DNA of 64,000 nucleotides, from the NCBI GenBank assembly GCA_039725955.1, contig CP091034.1:434001-498000 (forward strand), read 5' to 3'. Of the stretch, positions 34,484 to 43,871 are shown in pieces. The first letter of the stretch is position 1, and the number at the start of each line of letters is the position of its first letter. The DNA comes from Sinorhizobium sp. B11. GTDB lineage: Bacteria > Pseudomonadota > Alphaproteobacteria > Rhizobiales > Rhizobiaceae. The notes under the pieces are model-generated. The model was not told the DNA's origin. It saw only the letters and a program-made list of their open reading frames with translations, and did not search any database. The position numbers were made by a program, and so were the translations under genes.

Positions 34484-35479
34484 ATGGCAGAAGCTGCCGC
34501 CGCCCTCGGCGAGTTCGATTTCGCCGGCGATGATCATGTCGTCCCCTTCCAGGTGGAAGGGCTGGATGTGCGCGGTCGCGCCGTCCAGCTCGGCCCGATG
34601 CTGGATTCGATCCTCGAGCGCCATCACTATCCCATGCCCGTCGCCCGCCTTCTGGCGGAAGTGGTGGTGCTCACGGTGCTGCTCGGCACCTCGCTGAAGT
34701 TCGAGGGCAAATTCACGGTCCAGACCAAAAGCGACGGTCCCGTCGATCTACTGGTCGCCGATTTTTCGACGCCGGAGAATGTCCGGGCCTACGCCCGCTT
34801 CGATCAGGCCTTGCTCGACAAGGCGATTGCGGCAGGCGAAACGGAGCCGGAACAGCTGCTCGGCAAGGGCGTGCTCGCCTTCACCATCGACCAAGGCAAG
34901 TTCAGCCAGCCCTATCAGGGCATCGTCGCGCTTGACGGTACTTCGCTGGAAGACATTGCCGGTGTCTATTTCCGCCAGTCGGAACAGATCCCGACACGTG
35001 TGCGCCTTGCCGCTGCCGAACTCTTCGACCGCGACGAAAACGGTAAGCCGCGTCACCGCTGGCGGGCAGGGGGCCTCGTCGCCCAGTTCCTGCCGGAAGC
35101 GCCGGAGCGTATGCGCCAGCCCGATCTTCATGGCGGCGATGGCGACACGGCTACGCGCGCCCACGTTGAGGATGATGCCTGGACGGAGGCCCGCTCGCTC
35201 GTTGAAACGGTCGATGCCGATGAACTGACCGATCCGCAGGTCGGCACGGAACGCCTGCTCTTCCGCCTCTTCCACGAACGCGGCGTGCGTGTCTACGATC
35301 CGCGGGCGGTCTTCGATCGTTGCAGCTGTTCGCGCGAAAAGATCGGCGGCGTGCTGAAGGGATTCAGCGCGGAGGAAATCGAGGCGAGCCAGGAAAACGG
35401 CGAGATCGCGGTGACCTGCGAATTTTGCTCCACGACCTATCGCTTCCCGGTGCAGGAACTGACGCCTCAGCTTATCTAG
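34484..35479 (+). CDS. hslO: Redox-regulated chaperone Hsp33
   Basis: Cytoplasmic holdase that is switched on by oxidation, 331 residues. The C-terminal zinc site is complete: CSC in FDRCSCSREK and CEFC in VTCEFCSTTY, the CxC and CxxC pairs whose disulfides activate the protein. The N-terminal part has the usual GRAVQLGPMLDSILERH. It is about 35 residues longer than the E. coli protein. The ATG at 34484 has AGGAG eight bases upstream; an in-frame GTG at 34475 overlaps that site and is rejected. It follows argF, a conserved order in this group. Confidence 0.93.
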   Translation: MAEAAAALGEFDFAGDDHVVPFQVEGLDVRGRAVQLGPMLDSILERHHYPMPVARLLAEVVVLTVLLGTSLKFEGKFTVQTKSDGPVDLLVADFSTPENVRAYARFDQALLDKAIAAGETEPEQLLGKGVLAFTIDQGKFSQPYQGIVALDGTSLEDIAGVYFRQSEQIPTRVRLAAAELFDRDENGKPRHRWRAGGLVAQFLPEAPERMRQPDLHGGDGDTATRAHVEDDAWTEARSLVETVDADELTDPQVGTERLLFRLFHERGVRVYDPRAVFDRCSCSREKIGGVLKGFSAEEIEASQENGEIAVTCEFCSTTYRFPVQELTPQLI

Positions 35480-35584
35480 TCTTCCTGACTGGAAGAGACG
35501 AGAAGCAATAAACAGGCGATGGTGCAGCACAGTGACTCGACTTTTGGTAGTCACTGTGTGCCTATGCGTTTCATTGGTTGGGCT

Positions 35585-36196
35585 ATGAAAACGGGATGGG
35601 TGCCAATGAAGCTGTTGTGTTTGCTTCTCGCGCTGATAGCTGCGGTGCCGCAAACGAGCTTCGCCAGTGACGAGACAATGCTATGGAAAGAAGTCGGCGG
35701 CTGGACGGTGGCTGCCGACCTGACTTTGGGCAGCGCCTGCTTTGTTGCGACGGCCTTTGAGGATCGTACACTTTTCCGTCTTGGCTTCAATTTCCTCGAT
35801 AAGGACCATCCCTTTTATATTCTGATGGTCAATGACAATTGGAAATCGTTGGAGGAAGGCAAGCAATACCCGATCGAACTCTATCTGGACCGCTCCAAAT
35901 GGACTGTCGATGCAAGCGCTGTGGTCTTTAACGGTGAAAAGGGACTACGCATTGATTTTAAAGATACTAACTTGGTTAGCGAGTTTGCCGTCAAGTTGGG
36001 TTTTCGCGCCGATTTTAACGGCAAGCGAATAGTCGCCCTTAGTCTGAAAAACTCCGTCAAGGCTATTGATGAGATGATCGCCTGTCAGAAGGCCGTTGAC
36101 GCTGTCCTGGCCAAACAGCCGAAACCGCCACAATCAAAGGATCCATTCGATGCAAAACCGGATGCTCAGACCGCCTCGGATCCGTTTGAACTTTAA
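35585..36196 (+). CDS. Hypothetical exported protein
   Basis: A protein of about 203 residues of unknown role. From ATG at 35585 it opens with MKTGWVPMKLLCLLLALIAAVPQTSFAS, a signal peptide with cleavage likely after SFA; ATG at 35606 is an equally possible start. The mature part is beta-rich (WTVAADLTLGSACFVATAFED, where the cysteine may pair with one near the C-terminus) and ends in a lysine- and proline-rich tail with a repeated DPF motif. Base composition is less GC-rich than its neighbours, so it may be recently gained. No family recognised. Confidence 0.65.
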   Translation: MKTGWVPMKLLCLLLALIAAVPQTSFASDETMLWKEVGGWTVAADLTLGSACFVATAFEDRTLFRLGFNFLDKDHPFYILMVNDNWKSLEEGKQYPIELYLDRSKWTVDASAVVFNGEKGLRIDFKDTNLVSEFAVKLGFRADFNGKRIVALSLKNSVKAIDEMIACQKAVDAVLAKQPKPPQSKDPFDAKPDAQTASDPFEL

Positions 36197-36256
36197 CAGA
36201 GATTGACGACTGAAAGCTCAAGATTGACGCATCGTCGCGAACAGCGAGGCTACGCT

Positions 36257-36649
36257 TTAGTTCAGCACCCTGAGCAGGCCGGGTGAATCGAGCGAGAAGG
36301 CGGGTATGTCGACATCGAACATCTCGCCTTCGTCCGTCTCCATCTGGTAGTGGCCAAACATCAGGCCGGATGGCGTATCCAGCGGGCAGCCGGAGGAATA
36401 TTCATAGGTATCGCCCGGCTGCAACCGCGGCTGCTCGCCGACGACGCCGGGGCCGCTGACCTCGTCGATCTGCCCGTTCTGGTCGGTAATGTTCCAGTAG
36501 CGGTTGACGAGACGGACGGCGATATCGGAGTTGTTGCTGATCACCACACGATAACCCCAGACATAGCGATCGTCTTCCGGATCGGATTGCTCCTCCAGAT
36601 AAAACGGCTCGACAACGACTTCGATATCTCGTGTGAGGGCGCGGTACAT
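36257..36649 (-). CDS. apaG: ApaG domain protein
   Basis: Small cytoplasmic protein with an immunoglobulin-like beta fold, 130 residues, linked by name to cobalt/magnesium resistance and diadenosine tetraphosphate metabolism in enterics; its true role is not settled. Typical features are [24 protein letters not shown] (split as the central strands), [24 protein letters not shown] and the C-terminal [13 protein letters not shown]. The stop codon lies inside a CTAAAGC sequence like those at RIME ends. Confidence 0.93.
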   Translation of the reverse strand: MYRALTRDIEVVVEPFYLEEQSDPEDDRYVWGYRVVISNNSDIAVRLVNRYWNITDQNGQIDEVSGPGVVGEQPRLQPGDTYEYSSGCPLDTPSGLMFGHYQMETDEGEMFDVDIPAFSLDSPGLLRVLN

Positions 36650-36787
36650 GCCTTACACCTTAGTCAGGATACGTTACCCGTATCTTATACGAGGCCTCTT
36701 CCGTCAAGAAACGGTACAGTGATCGCGGCCTCACTACCTTCAGTTGGGCCGCCTTTCGTTCATTAAGCCTAACTCTCAGTGTTAATT

Positions 36788-36835
36788 TCAAGGCAAATGC
36801 GACGGCCGCGGCGTTTGCCGGCGGCCGTGCCTTGA
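36788..36835 (-). terminator. Hairpin after metZ
   Basis: An outer stem TCAAGGCA/TGCCTTGA encloses the inner perfect stem ACGGCCGC/GCGGCCGT. It starts just after the metZ stop. Only short T stretches follow on the minus strand, so termination strength is uncertain. Confidence 0.45.
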
Positions 36836-36837
36836 TG

Positions 36838-38022
36838 TCAGGCCGAAACCTTGGCCAGCGCGCGGGCGAAATCTTCGATGAGATCGTCCGTGTCCTCGAT
36901 ACCGGCCGAGAGGCGTACCGTGCCCGGCGAGATGCCGAGTTCGGCGCGAGCCTCGTCCGTCAGGTTCTTGTGCGTGGTCGTGGCCGGATGCGTGATCAGG
37001 CTCTTGGAGTCCCCGAGATTGTTGGAGATCTTGACGATATCAAGCGCGTTCTGCAGCGCGAAGGCAGCTTCCTTGCCACCCTTCAGCTCGAAGCAGACGA
37101 GTGTCGAGCCGCCCGACATCTGCTTGGCGATGATATCGGCCTGTGGATGGTCCTTGCGGCCGGGATAGATGACCTTGGCGACCTTGCCCTGATCGGCGAG
37201 GAAATCGGCGATCTTCGCGGCATTCTGGGTCTGCTGCTTGACGCGGAGCGGCAGCGTCTCGATGCCCTTCAGGAGTGTCCACGCATTGAACGGCGACATG
37301 GCCGGGCCGGTATGGCGGAAATAGTCGTGCAGGTTCTCGTCGATCCATTCCTTGTCGGAGAGAACGACGCCGCCGAGGCAGCGGCCCTGGCCGTCGATGT
37401 GCTTGGTCGCGGAATAGACGACGATATGGGCGCCGAGCTCCAGCGGCTTCTGGAAGAGCGGCGTTGCAAACACGTTGTCGACCACGACCTTTGCGCCGAT
37501 CTGGTTGGCGAGCTTGGCGACACCTGCGATGTCGACAACTTCCAGCGTCGGATTGGTCGGGCTTTCCAGGAAGAAGACCTTGGTCTTTGGGGTAATAGCC
37601 TTTTCCCAGTTTTCGAGGTCGCGACCGTCGATCAGCGTGCAGTCGATCCCGTATTTCGGCGCAAGCGTCTCAACTACCCAGCGGCAGGAGCCGAAGAGGG
37701 CGCGCGCAGCAACGATATGATCGCCGGCCTTCAGCTGGCAGAGGATGGCAGCAGTAACAGCGGCCATGCCGGAAGCGGTGGCGCGGGCGTCTTCAGCGCC
37801 TTCCAGCATGCACATGCGCTTTTCGAACATGTCATTGGTGGGGCTGCCGTATCGCGCATAGATGAAACCGTCCGTCTCGCCCTTGAAGCGCGCTTCGGCT
37901 GCTTCGGACGTATCGTAGACGAAACCCTGCGTGAGATAGATTGCCTCTGAAGTCTCGCCATACTGCGAACGGAGCGTTCCGCCGTGGACGAGTTGGGTTG
38001 CTGGGCGCCAGGTCTTGCTCAT
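36838..38022 (-). CDS. metZ: O-succinylhomoserine sulfhydrylase
   Basis: PLP enzyme that makes homocysteine directly from O-succinylhomoserine and sulfide, 394 residues, of the Cys/Met-metabolism family. Marks are YARYGSPTNDMFEKR, ATASGMAAVTAA, ESPTNPTLEVVDI and the PLP lysine in VYSATKHIDGQGRCLGG; ITHPATTTH follows. MetZ rather than cystathionine gamma-synthase is chosen for the GFVYDTSEAAEARF opening and the SAM-II riboswitch in its leader. The ATG at 38022 is the first after the leader. Confidence 0.93.
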   Translation of the reverse strand: MSKTWRPATQLVHGGTLRSQYGETSEAIYLTQGFVYDTSEAAEARFKGETDGFIYARYGSPTNDMFEKRMCMLEGAEDARATASGMAAVTAAILCQLKAGDHIVAARALFGSCRWVVETLAPKYGIDCTLIDGRDLENWEKAITPKTKVFFLESPTNPTLEVVDIAGVAKLANQIGAKVVVDNVFATPLFQKPLELGAHIVVYSATKHIDGQGRCLGGVVLSDKEWIDENLHDYFRHTGPAMSPFNAWTLLKGIETLPLRVKQQTQNAAKIADFLADQGKVAKVIYPGRKDHPQADIIAKQMSGGSTLVCFELKGGKEAAFALQNALDIVKISNNLGDSKSLITHPATTTHKNLTDEARAELGISPGTVRLSAGIEDTDDLIEDFARALAKVSA

Positions 38023-38044
38023 GCCATCACCACTTTCAAACAAC

Positions 38045-38087
38045 AAAAAAACCGGCCGCAAATGCAGACCGGTTTTCAACCCGGTCT
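38045..38087 (-). promoter_or_regulatory. Terminator/antiterminator switch in the metZ leader
   Basis: On the minus strand AAAACCGG (38069-38076) can pair with CCGGTTTT (38048-38055), followed by a T-run: a terminator. A competing hairpin pairs AGACCGG (38081-38087) with CCGGTCT (38066-38072). The AGACCGG strand is also part of the riboswitch pseudoknot, so the two folds exclude each other. The switch is inferred from pairing only. Confidence 0.65.
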
Positions 38088-38142
38088 TTTTAGCCACTTG
38101 TTTAACGTGGCTGCAAGCCGACCGGCCAAATCACCACGGGAT
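38080..38142 (-). ncRNA. SAM-II riboswitch aptamer
   Basis: The leader on the minus strand begins ATCCCGTGGTGATTTGG and contains CTTGCAGCCACGTTAAAC and AAGTGGCTAAAAAGACCGGG, which match the SAM-II (metA) motif known before met genes of alphaproteobacteria. The stem GCCAC/GTGGC and the pseudoknot CCGGTC (38120-38125) with GACCGG (38081-38086) can both form. S-adenosylmethionine binding should lower metZ expression. Confidence 0.93.
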
Positions 38143-38223
38143 AAATTTGCAATACTGCCGTTCTAAGCTTGCGTCAATTCCCCGACTTTGGTTTTGTCTC
38201 CGCGAGTATATGGATGGAGCATG

Positions 38224-39315
38224 ATGGCTCGCGAAACTGGAATTTTGGCTGACCGCGCAATTGCCGCGCTGTTTGAAACCGGGCGCCTTCAAAGCGAACG
38301 CGAGCTGGATCGCGACCAGATCCAGCCGGCAAGCTTGGATCTGCGGCTGGGCGCCAAGGCTTTCCGGGTGCGCGCCAGCTTCATGCCTGGCCCGTCCCAT
38401 CTCGTTTCCGACAAGCTCGATCGGCTGAGCCTGCACGTCATCGACCTCAGCGAGGGCGCGGTACTGGAAACCGGCTGCGTCTATATCGTGCCGCTGATGG
38501 AACATCTCGATCTGCCGGCCAATATGTCTGCCTCGGCCAATCCGAAGAGCTCGACCGGTCGCCTTGATATCTTCACGCGTGTCATCACCGATTACGCGCA
38601 GGAATTCGACAAGATCCCATCAGGCTATTCCGGGCCGCTCTATCTCGAAATTAGCCCGCGCACCTTCCCGATCGTCGTGCGCCGCGGCTCGCGTCTCTCG
38701 CAGATCCGCTTCCGCGTCGGCCAATCGGTACTCGGTGAGCCGGACCTTCTGAAACTGCATGAATCGGAAACCCTGGTCGCAGCCAAGCAGCCGAACATTT
38801 CCGGCGGCGGCATCGCGTTGTCGATCGACCTGACGGGCGACAAGGACGGCCTGATCGGCTACCGCGGCAAACATCACACCGCCGTCGTCGATGTCGACAA
38901 GAAGGCCCAGCACGATATCTACGATTTCTGGGAGCCGCTCTACAGCCGCGGCCGCAACGAACTGATCCTCGATCCCGATGAATTCTATATCCTGGTCTCG
39001 CGCGAGGCCGTACACGTTCCCCCGCACTACGCGGCGGAAATGACGCCCTTCGACCCACTCGTCGGCGAATTCCGCGTCCACTATGCCGGCTTCTTCGATC
39101 CGGGCTTCGGCCACGCTCCGGCAGGCGGACGCGGCAGCCGCGCGGTGCTCGAAGTGCGCAGCCACGAAGTGCCCTTCATCCTCGAAGACGGCCAGATCGT
39201 CGGCCGCCTGATCTACGAACACATGCAGGAACAGCCCTCGAGCCTCTACGGCTCGGGTCTTGGCTCCAACTATCAGGCCCAGGGCCTGAAGCTCTCGAAG
39301 CATTTCCGCATCTGA
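38224..39315 (+). CDS. dcd: 2'-deoxycytidine 5'-triphosphate deaminase, double-domain form
   Basis: Deaminates dCTP to dUTP for thymidylate synthesis. The 363-residue protein is about twice the length of E. coli Dcd. Each half carries a dUTPase-like fold: the first has the substrate-site pattern SASANPKSSTGRLDIFTRVI and the catalytic-type YAQEFDKIPSGYSGPLYLEI, and the second has FYILVSREAVHVPPHYAAEM and GFFDPGFGHAPAGGRGSRAVLE. The long form is typical of Rhizobiales. The second of two ATG codons (GGAG 4 bp upstream) is taken as start. It is divergent from the metZ leader. Confidence 0.88.
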   Translation: MARETGILADRAIAALFETGRLQSERELDRDQIQPASLDLRLGAKAFRVRASFMPGPSHLVSDKLDRLSLHVIDLSEGAVLETGCVYIVPLMEHLDLPANMSASANPKSSTGRLDIFTRVITDYAQEFDKIPSGYSGPLYLEISPRTFPIVVRRGSRLSQIRFRVGQSVLGEPDLLKLHESETLVAAKQPNISGGGIALSIDLTGDKDGLIGYRGKHHTAVVDVDKKAQHDIYDFWEPLYSRGRNELILDPDEFYILVSREAVHVPPHYAAEMTPFDPLVGEFRVHYAGFFDPGFGHAPAGGRGSRAVLEVRSHEVPFILEDGQIVGRLIYEHMQEQPSSLYGSGLGSNYQAQGLKLSKHFRI

Positions 39316-39373
39316 TATGCGGTGACGCCGCGACTTGACAGCGGCGGCCATCTGTTGGAAGTCTCAAGCGGTT

Positions 39374-39448
39374 GGCGGGTGTAGCTCAATGGTAGAGCAG
39401 CAGCTTCCCAAGCTGAATACGAGGGTTCGATTCCCTTCACCCGCTCCA
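39374..39448 (+). tRNA. tRNA-Gly (anticodon CCC)
   Basis: Complete cloverleaf, 75 nt with encoded CCA. The acceptor stem is GCGGGTG with CACCCGC, the D-arm contains AGCTCAATGGTAGAGC, the anticodon loop is TTCCCAA, and the T-arm contains GTTCGATTC. Confidence 0.97.
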
Positions 39449-39458
39449 GCTTCCCTCC

Positions 39459-39740
39459 TCAATCTCTTCCGAAAATTGTGATTGGCCGATATCGACGATG
39501 CGCGATCGCAAGCGAGCGATCCGGGCGAATGATATAGGTTTCCTCGACCTGCCGGCCGTACTGGTCGATGAAATCGTGCGGGAAGGTCGAGCCGATTGGC
39601 GACTTGGTAAGCTTCGAACGCGGCTGACCGCTATAGGTGATGCTGCCGGGAATGGGTTCGAGGCCGGGACCGTTATACTCGACAGTGGTGCAGCCGGCGA
39701 GCGCCAGGGCGCTGATCAGGCCAAGTGCGATCAGTTTCAT
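39459..39740 (-). CDS. Small hypothetical lipoprotein
   Basis: A 93-residue protein with a lipoprotein signal peptide: MKLIALGLISALALAGC, with the lipobox LAGC giving a lipidated cysteine at residue 17. The mature part has PGSITYSGQPRSKLTKSPIG and a tail rich in Tyr and Arg (YIIRPDRSLAIAHRRYRP), partly like small outer-membrane or periplasmic RcnB-type tails, but no family is recognised. GAAAGG lies about eight bases before the ATG at 39740; the frame is open further upstream without a signal sequence. It is convergent with tRNA-Gly. Confidence 0.75.
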   Translation of the reverse strand: MKLIALGLISALALAGCTTVEYNGPGLEPIPGSITYSGQPRSKLTKSPIGSTFPHDFIDQYGRQVEETYIIRPDRSLAIAHRRYRPITIFGRD

Positions 39741-40100
39741 GTTGGATGCCTTTCTTTCCGCAGCACGGCGCCATTCTACCTCAAATCGCCGAAAGCTCAC
39801 GACACAAACGGCACCGGTGTCTTCAACCCTTCGGGAAGAGGCTTACGACCAACAGCCTGCTGCTTGGCGAAAGTGACTCGCCCGGCGATGTTGCCGCTCT
39901 TGGGCCGATCTGCTAGAGCGGCAATGTCGAAAAAGGCAGGACCGGATAAGGTAAGCCCGGTCCCTCCCATCATGGGAAGCTCTGCTCCGTGTTTCACACG
40001 AGAACCCGCGACGTGGCCCGCATGCGAATGCGGGGTCCCGGCGGCATGCGGAGCGTTGGAAGACGCACTCCTCCGGGATTTATTCTCAAAGGAGACAATC
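39741..40100. other. Gap of 360 bp without a recognisable gene
   Basis: The stretch between the lipoprotein and the VOC-protein gene has only short frames without family features. It should hold the promoter of the lipoprotein gene at its left and that of the VOC gene at its right end, where AAGGAGA marks the ribosome-binding site. I see no repeat or RNA structure that stands out. Confidence 0.5.
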
Positions 40101-40484
40101 ATGCGTTTGAACCATCTTGATTTCTACGTGCCCGATATTGCCGCTACGACGGATTTCTTCCTGCGGTATTTCGCTCTCGAATTGCGGGAGATGAGCGAAC
40201 GGATCGGCCGGGCGATCCTCTACGACGACCAAGGCACGGAGGTCGTTCTCAGTCGCCCGTTGCCAAAATTCGGCGGTGCCGATCAGGTCGAACTGCAGCG
40301 ACAAACCTATCATATCGGCTTTATTCTTGCTGAAAGGTCGGATGTCGATGTGCTTCATGGCCGCCTGGCAGTGGACGGCGCCGCTGTATCAGGGCCGCCT
40401 GCCGCCATTCGCGGCGGCTGGCTCTTCTATTGCACCGCGCCCGGTAACATTCTTGTCGAAGTCGGCTGGCGTCCACCAGTCTGA
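40101..40484 (+). CDS. VOC-superfamily (glyoxalase-like) protein
   Basis: A 127-residue vicinal-oxygen-chelate fold protein. It opens MRLNHLDFYVPDIAATTDFF, the usual beta-alpha start with a possible metal-ligand histidine (residue 5), and ends with NILVEVGWRP, whose glutamate is the second usual ligand; a third candidate is the histidine in TYHIGFIL. Such proteins are lyases, dioxygenases or resistance proteins; the role here is not identifiable. AGGAGA lies just upstream of the ATG. The frame is open upstream but without similarity to a known domain. Confidence 0.85.
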   Translation: MRLNHLDFYVPDIAATTDFFLRYFALELREMSERIGRAILYDDQGTEVVLSRPLPKFGGADQVELQRQTYHIGFILAERSDVDVLHGRLAVDGAAVSGPPAAIRGGWLFYCTAPGNILVEVGWRPPV

Positions 40485-40499
40485 ACAGAGACTTGTAAC

Positions 40500-40525
40500 G
40501 AAAATGGGCGGCCGAAGCCGCCCAT
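40500..40525 (-). terminator. Terminator of the chemotaxis-receptor gene
   Basis: On the minus strand a 9-bp stem ATGGGCGGC/GCCGCCCAT is closed by a TTCG tetraloop and followed by TTTTCGTT. It lies just after the receptor stop and may also serve the convergent VOC gene. Confidence 0.8.
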
Positions 40526-40547
40526 CCTCATTCAATCTGTCGCTTGC

Positions 40548-42548
40548 TCAGAACTCTGTCCAGTCGGCTTCCTGGCTGCTGGACGGGGCAGCGGCATTGC
40601 TCACGCCGAAGGCGCTGGCGAGCTTCTGGCCGAGCGCGCGGGCAGGCGAAGCCTTCGGGCGTGTCGTGCTTTCGGCAACGCGGACCGGCGCTCTGGCGGC
40701 TGGGCGTGTGGCGGCGCGTGGCGCGGCCGGTGCCGTCGGGATCGACGCGCTTGCAACGAAGCCGCCGGTGCCCGTCAGGCGGAACTGGCCGAGCAGATTG
40801 TTGAGTGCCGCCGCTTCCGTGGCAAGGCCATGGCTGGCTGCAGTGGATTCCTCGACCATGGCGGCATTCTGCTGCGTGCCCTGGTCCATGGTGTTGACGG
40901 CTGTGTTGATCTCCTGCAGGCCGGTCGATTGCTCGCGGGCTGCTTCTGCAATCGCGTGGACGTGCTGGTTGATTTCCTGCACCTCGTGGACGATTGCGTC
41001 GAGCGCCTTGCCCGTTTCGCCGACAAGGCTGACGCCGGTCTGCACATGCGTGCCTGACGTGGTGATCAGCGCTTTGATTTCCTTGGCGGCGTTTGCCGAA
41101 CGCTGTGCGAGTTCACGCACCTCTTGTGCGACGACCGCAAAGCCCTTGCCGGCCTCACCGGCGCGCGCTGCTTCAACACCGGCATTCAGTGCCAGCAGGT
41201 TCGTCTGGAAGGCGATATCGTCGATAACACCGATGATATTGCCGATCTCGACGGAGGATTGCTCGATTTGCTGCATGGCGGCGACCGCCTTGCGGACGAC
41301 GTCGCCGGATTTTTCGGCACCGAGGCGGGTGCGGGCGACGAGCTGGCTTGCCTCTTCGGCCCGCTTTGCCGCGTCCCTTACCGTCGTGGTGATCTCTTCG
41401 AGCGCTGCTGCCGTTTCTTCGACTGAGGCGGCTTGCTGTTCGGTGCGCTTCGAGAGCTCGTCGGCAGACGACCGGATCTCGTTAGCGCCGGCGCTGATCG
41501 CGCGGGCATTGGAGCCGACCGTGTGCAGGGTCTCGTTGAGCTTCTCGATCGAATTGTTGAAGTCCTGGCGCAGCGCGTCGAGATGCGCGACGAAAGGCCT
41601 TTCGATATGCGATGCGACATCGCCGGCAGAGAGTCGGCGCAGGCCGTCTCCGAGCGCGTTGACCGCGCGCTCGAGATCGGCGGCTTCCGCAGCTCTCTGC
41701 GCTTCGCGTTCCCGGCGCTCGTTGTCGCCGAGGCTGCGGTCGGCTTCGGCGCGTGCCTCGATCTGGGCGCGTTCGATCGCGTTGTCGCGGAAGATCGAGA
41801 CGGCCTTGGCCATCTGGCCGACCTCGTCGCCGCGGTCGAGCCCGCTGATGTCGCTTGCGGTATCGCCTTCGGCAAGCCGCGTCATGCGCAGGCGAAGCTG
41901 CATCATCGGGCCGGCGATACCGATCTGCGCCACGGCCACGCTGATGCCGACGGCTGCAAGAACCGCAATGCCGATTAGAATGAAGCAGAAGAAGATCCGC
42001 TCATTGACGGAAGCCGAAAGCGCGTCCCCGCCGTCGTTGAGCATTGTCATCATCGCATCGTTGTTGGCGATCATCTTCGGCGTCAATGCGTTGAGCTTGG
42101 CGTTGATCAGAGCGACATTTGCCAGGGCGCCGGCGCTGTCCTTGGCCTTGCTCTGTTCGATGATCTTGTTCGCCAGCGTTTCGATTTCATCGATACCAGC
42201 CTGGATTTCATCGATCGCGGCCTTGCGGCTGGGCACAAGCTCCAGCGCCTGCTTCATGCGGTCGCGTGCCTGCGGCAGCTTGCTCGGAGTGGCGAGTGCC
42301 GTTTGGAATGCTGGCGTATCGGGCTTCATGTCGGCAAGCAGGCTCACTTGCAGCACCGAGGCGACGACCGATGCGCTCGCGCGAGCGCTCTGCATCGAGG
42401 CCAGCGCCTCATGATCGATGAAGGCGCTGTAGGTCGCGTCCGCCTGGCGGAACTCCGACATGACATAGACCAGTCCGGCCATGGTGATCAGCCCCAGGAG
42501 CGCCACGACCGATATGACTTTTGTACGGATTTTCAGATGTTTCAGCAT
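40548..42548 (-). CDS. Methyl-accepting chemotaxis protein
   Basis: Membrane chemoreceptor of 666 residues. One helix at about 10-30 ([19 protein letters not shown]), a periplasmic four-helix-type sensor domain to about 185, a second helix at about 187-210, HAMP domain(s) (about 212-330) and a cytoplasmic signalling domain with the hairpin tip [20 protein letters not shown]. The very C-terminus is DWTEF, which fits the xWxxF pentapeptide that tethers CheR/CheB. The linker before it is rich in Ala, Pro and Arg. Ligand unknown. The gene stands alone and ends at a clear terminator. Confidence 0.95.
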   Translation of the reverse strand: MLKHLKIRTKVISVVALLGLITMAGLVYVMSEFRQADATYSAFIDHEALASMQSARASASVVASVLQVSLLADMKPDTPAFQTALATPSKLPQARDRMKQALELVPSRKAAIDEIQAGIDEIETLANKIIEQSKAKDSAGALANVALINAKLNALTPKMIANNDAMMTMLNDGGDALSASVNERIFFCFILIGIAVLAAVGISVAVAQIGIAGPMMQLRLRMTRLAEGDTASDISGLDRGDEVGQMAKAVSIFRDNAIERAQIEARAEADRSLGDNERREREAQRAAEAADLERAVNALGDGLRRLSAGDVASHIERPFVAHLDALRQDFNNSIEKLNETLHTVGSNARAISAGANEIRSSADELSKRTEQQAASVEETAAALEEITTTVRDAAKRAEEASQLVARTRLGAEKSGDVVRKAVAAMQQIEQSSVEIGNIIGVIDDIAFQTNLLALNAGVEAARAGEAGKGFAVVAQEVRELAQRSANAAKEIKALITTSGTHVQTGVSLVGETGKALDAIVHEVQEINQHVHAIAEAAREQSTGLQEINTAVNTMDQGTQQNAAMVEESTAASHGLATEAAALNNLLGQFRLTGTGGFVASASIPTAPAAPRAATRPAARAPVRVAESTTRPKASPARALGQKLASAFGVSNAAAPSSSQEADWTEF

Positions 42549-42995
42549 GGAATGTCACCCGATTGGCCGGGTGTGTTGCGAACCCGGCGCTTTTGAAATC
42601 ATTTGTTGCAGAACAATTCTTCGGTATTTCGGTGGCGGGAGATACCTTGAGAGGTTCGACATGCGCATCATGCGGTCGGCCGGTGAGGTCGGTGTCGTCG
42701 CGCCAAATAAGACCGGATATTGCTTAATTCCGCGCTAACGAGGGCATGCGATTGCTGTTAATTTCAGGGGGGCGGGCCGCCCTCGTCGCCGAGATCGCAA
42801 AACCGCTCCGCGCAGAATGCCGGAGTGACCTGTATTGGATGGCGCTCTTGAATAGTCAGCTTTGAAGGCAGAACAGACCTTCTGTTTACGCCTCTAGCAG
42901 CTGGCAGAACGGCTCGGCCATATTCCCCACAAAGGATGATTCTGTTACAGCTCGGGGAAGCGGCAAACCCGCATGTAATCTCGAGGCAGGTCATA
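42549..42995. other. Gap of about 450 bp between receptor and binding-protein genes
   Basis: Divergent intergenic region. It must contain the promoters of both flanking genes. No frame on either strand has family features; a run of seven G lies near 42770. Nothing else stands out. Confidence 0.5.
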
Positions 42996-43871
42996 ATGGT
43001 GCAATCTAAACCGGCGTTTATGGCTCGCGCAGGGATTTTCATCCTCTGCCTTTTTTCGGCTGTCGTGCTGTCGGTTTTTTCCGCTTTTGCGCAGCAACCG
43101 GGCCTGTCCGTGCCTCTGCTCTTCGATTCCCGCGAACGGTTGGCAAAGCCTGACCTTTCCTCGCTCGTGCGCCTGCGCTTCCTGACCTCGGTGGACTTCC
43201 CGCCTTTCAATTTCACCGACCAGAACGGCAAGCTCGCCGGCTTCAACGTCGATCTCGCCCGCGAGATCTGCACCGAGCTGGAGATCGCCGATAAGTGCCA
43301 GATCCAGGCGCTGCCCTTTGCCGACCTGCAGAAGGCGCTCGCCGGCCTACAGGGTGACGCCGTCATTGCCGGCCTTGCCGTCACGCCCGAGTTGCGCCGC
43401 GAGTTTCTCTTCTCCCGCCCTTATCTGATGCTGCCGGCCCGCTTCGTCCGCAACACGACCGCGTCCGTGACCGGAACGACGGCCACCGGCCTCGCCGGCC
43501 ACTCCGTCGGCGTCGTCAAGGGCACCGTGCATGAGGCGATGCTCGCTGCCTTCTTCCCCGCCATCAAGGCTCAGCCCTTCGACAACAAGGAAGCGCTGCT
43601 GACGGCCTTGAAGGAGCGCAAGATCGATGCTGCCTTTGCCGATGCACTGCAGCTTTCCTTCTGGGTCGCTTCGTCAGCTTCGGACAAATGCTGCGCTCTG
43701 TTCGACGGACCCTATATGTCCGAGCATTTCCTGGGCGAGGGAATGACGATCATGCTGCGCCAGAACGACAGCGTGCTGACGGCAGCAATCGACCATGCGC
43801 TCGCAACGCTCTCGCGCAATGGCCGCCTGCAGGAAATCTATCTGCGCTATTTCCCTTACGGGCTCTACTAG
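42996..43871 (+). CDS. Extracellular solute-binding protein, family 3
   Basis: A 291-residue periplasmic protein of the amino-acid-binding type. A signal peptide (hydrophobic core GIFILCLFSAVVLSVFSAFA) is followed by a mature part with the family pattern: LRFLTSVDFPPFNFTDQNG, then GKLAGFNVDLAREICTELE (given as landmarks), GLAVTPELRREFLFSRPY and KGTVHEAML. Two cysteines (CTELEIADKC) may form a disulfide. No permease or ATPase gene is near, so it may serve an unlinked importer or act as a sensor. The ATG at 42996 is chosen for its signal peptide; the frame is open further upstream. Confidence 0.87.
   Translation: MVQSKPAFMARAGIFILCLFSAVVLSVFSAFAQQPGLSVPLLFDSRERLAKPDLSSLVRLRFLTSVDFPPFNFTDQNGKLAGFNVDLAREICTELEIADKCQIQALPFADLQKALAGLQGDAVIAGLAVTPELRREFLFSRPYLMLPARFVRNTTASVTGTTATGLAGHSVGVVKGTVHEAMLAAFFPAIKAQPFDNKEALLTALKERKIDAAFADALQLSFWVASSASDKCCALFDGPYMSEHFLGEGMTIMLRQNDSVLTAAIDHALATLSRNGRLQEIYLRYFPYGLY

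Noticed and set aside
39797..40102. A 101-codon frame on the minus strand between lipoprotein and VOC genes
   Set aside because: Composition and lack of a start signal do not support a gene; no known motif.
40276..42414. A 712-codon open frame on the plus strand opposite the chemotaxis receptor
   Set aside because: The product is a serine-, alanine- and cysteine-rich mirror of the receptor gene with no family pattern.
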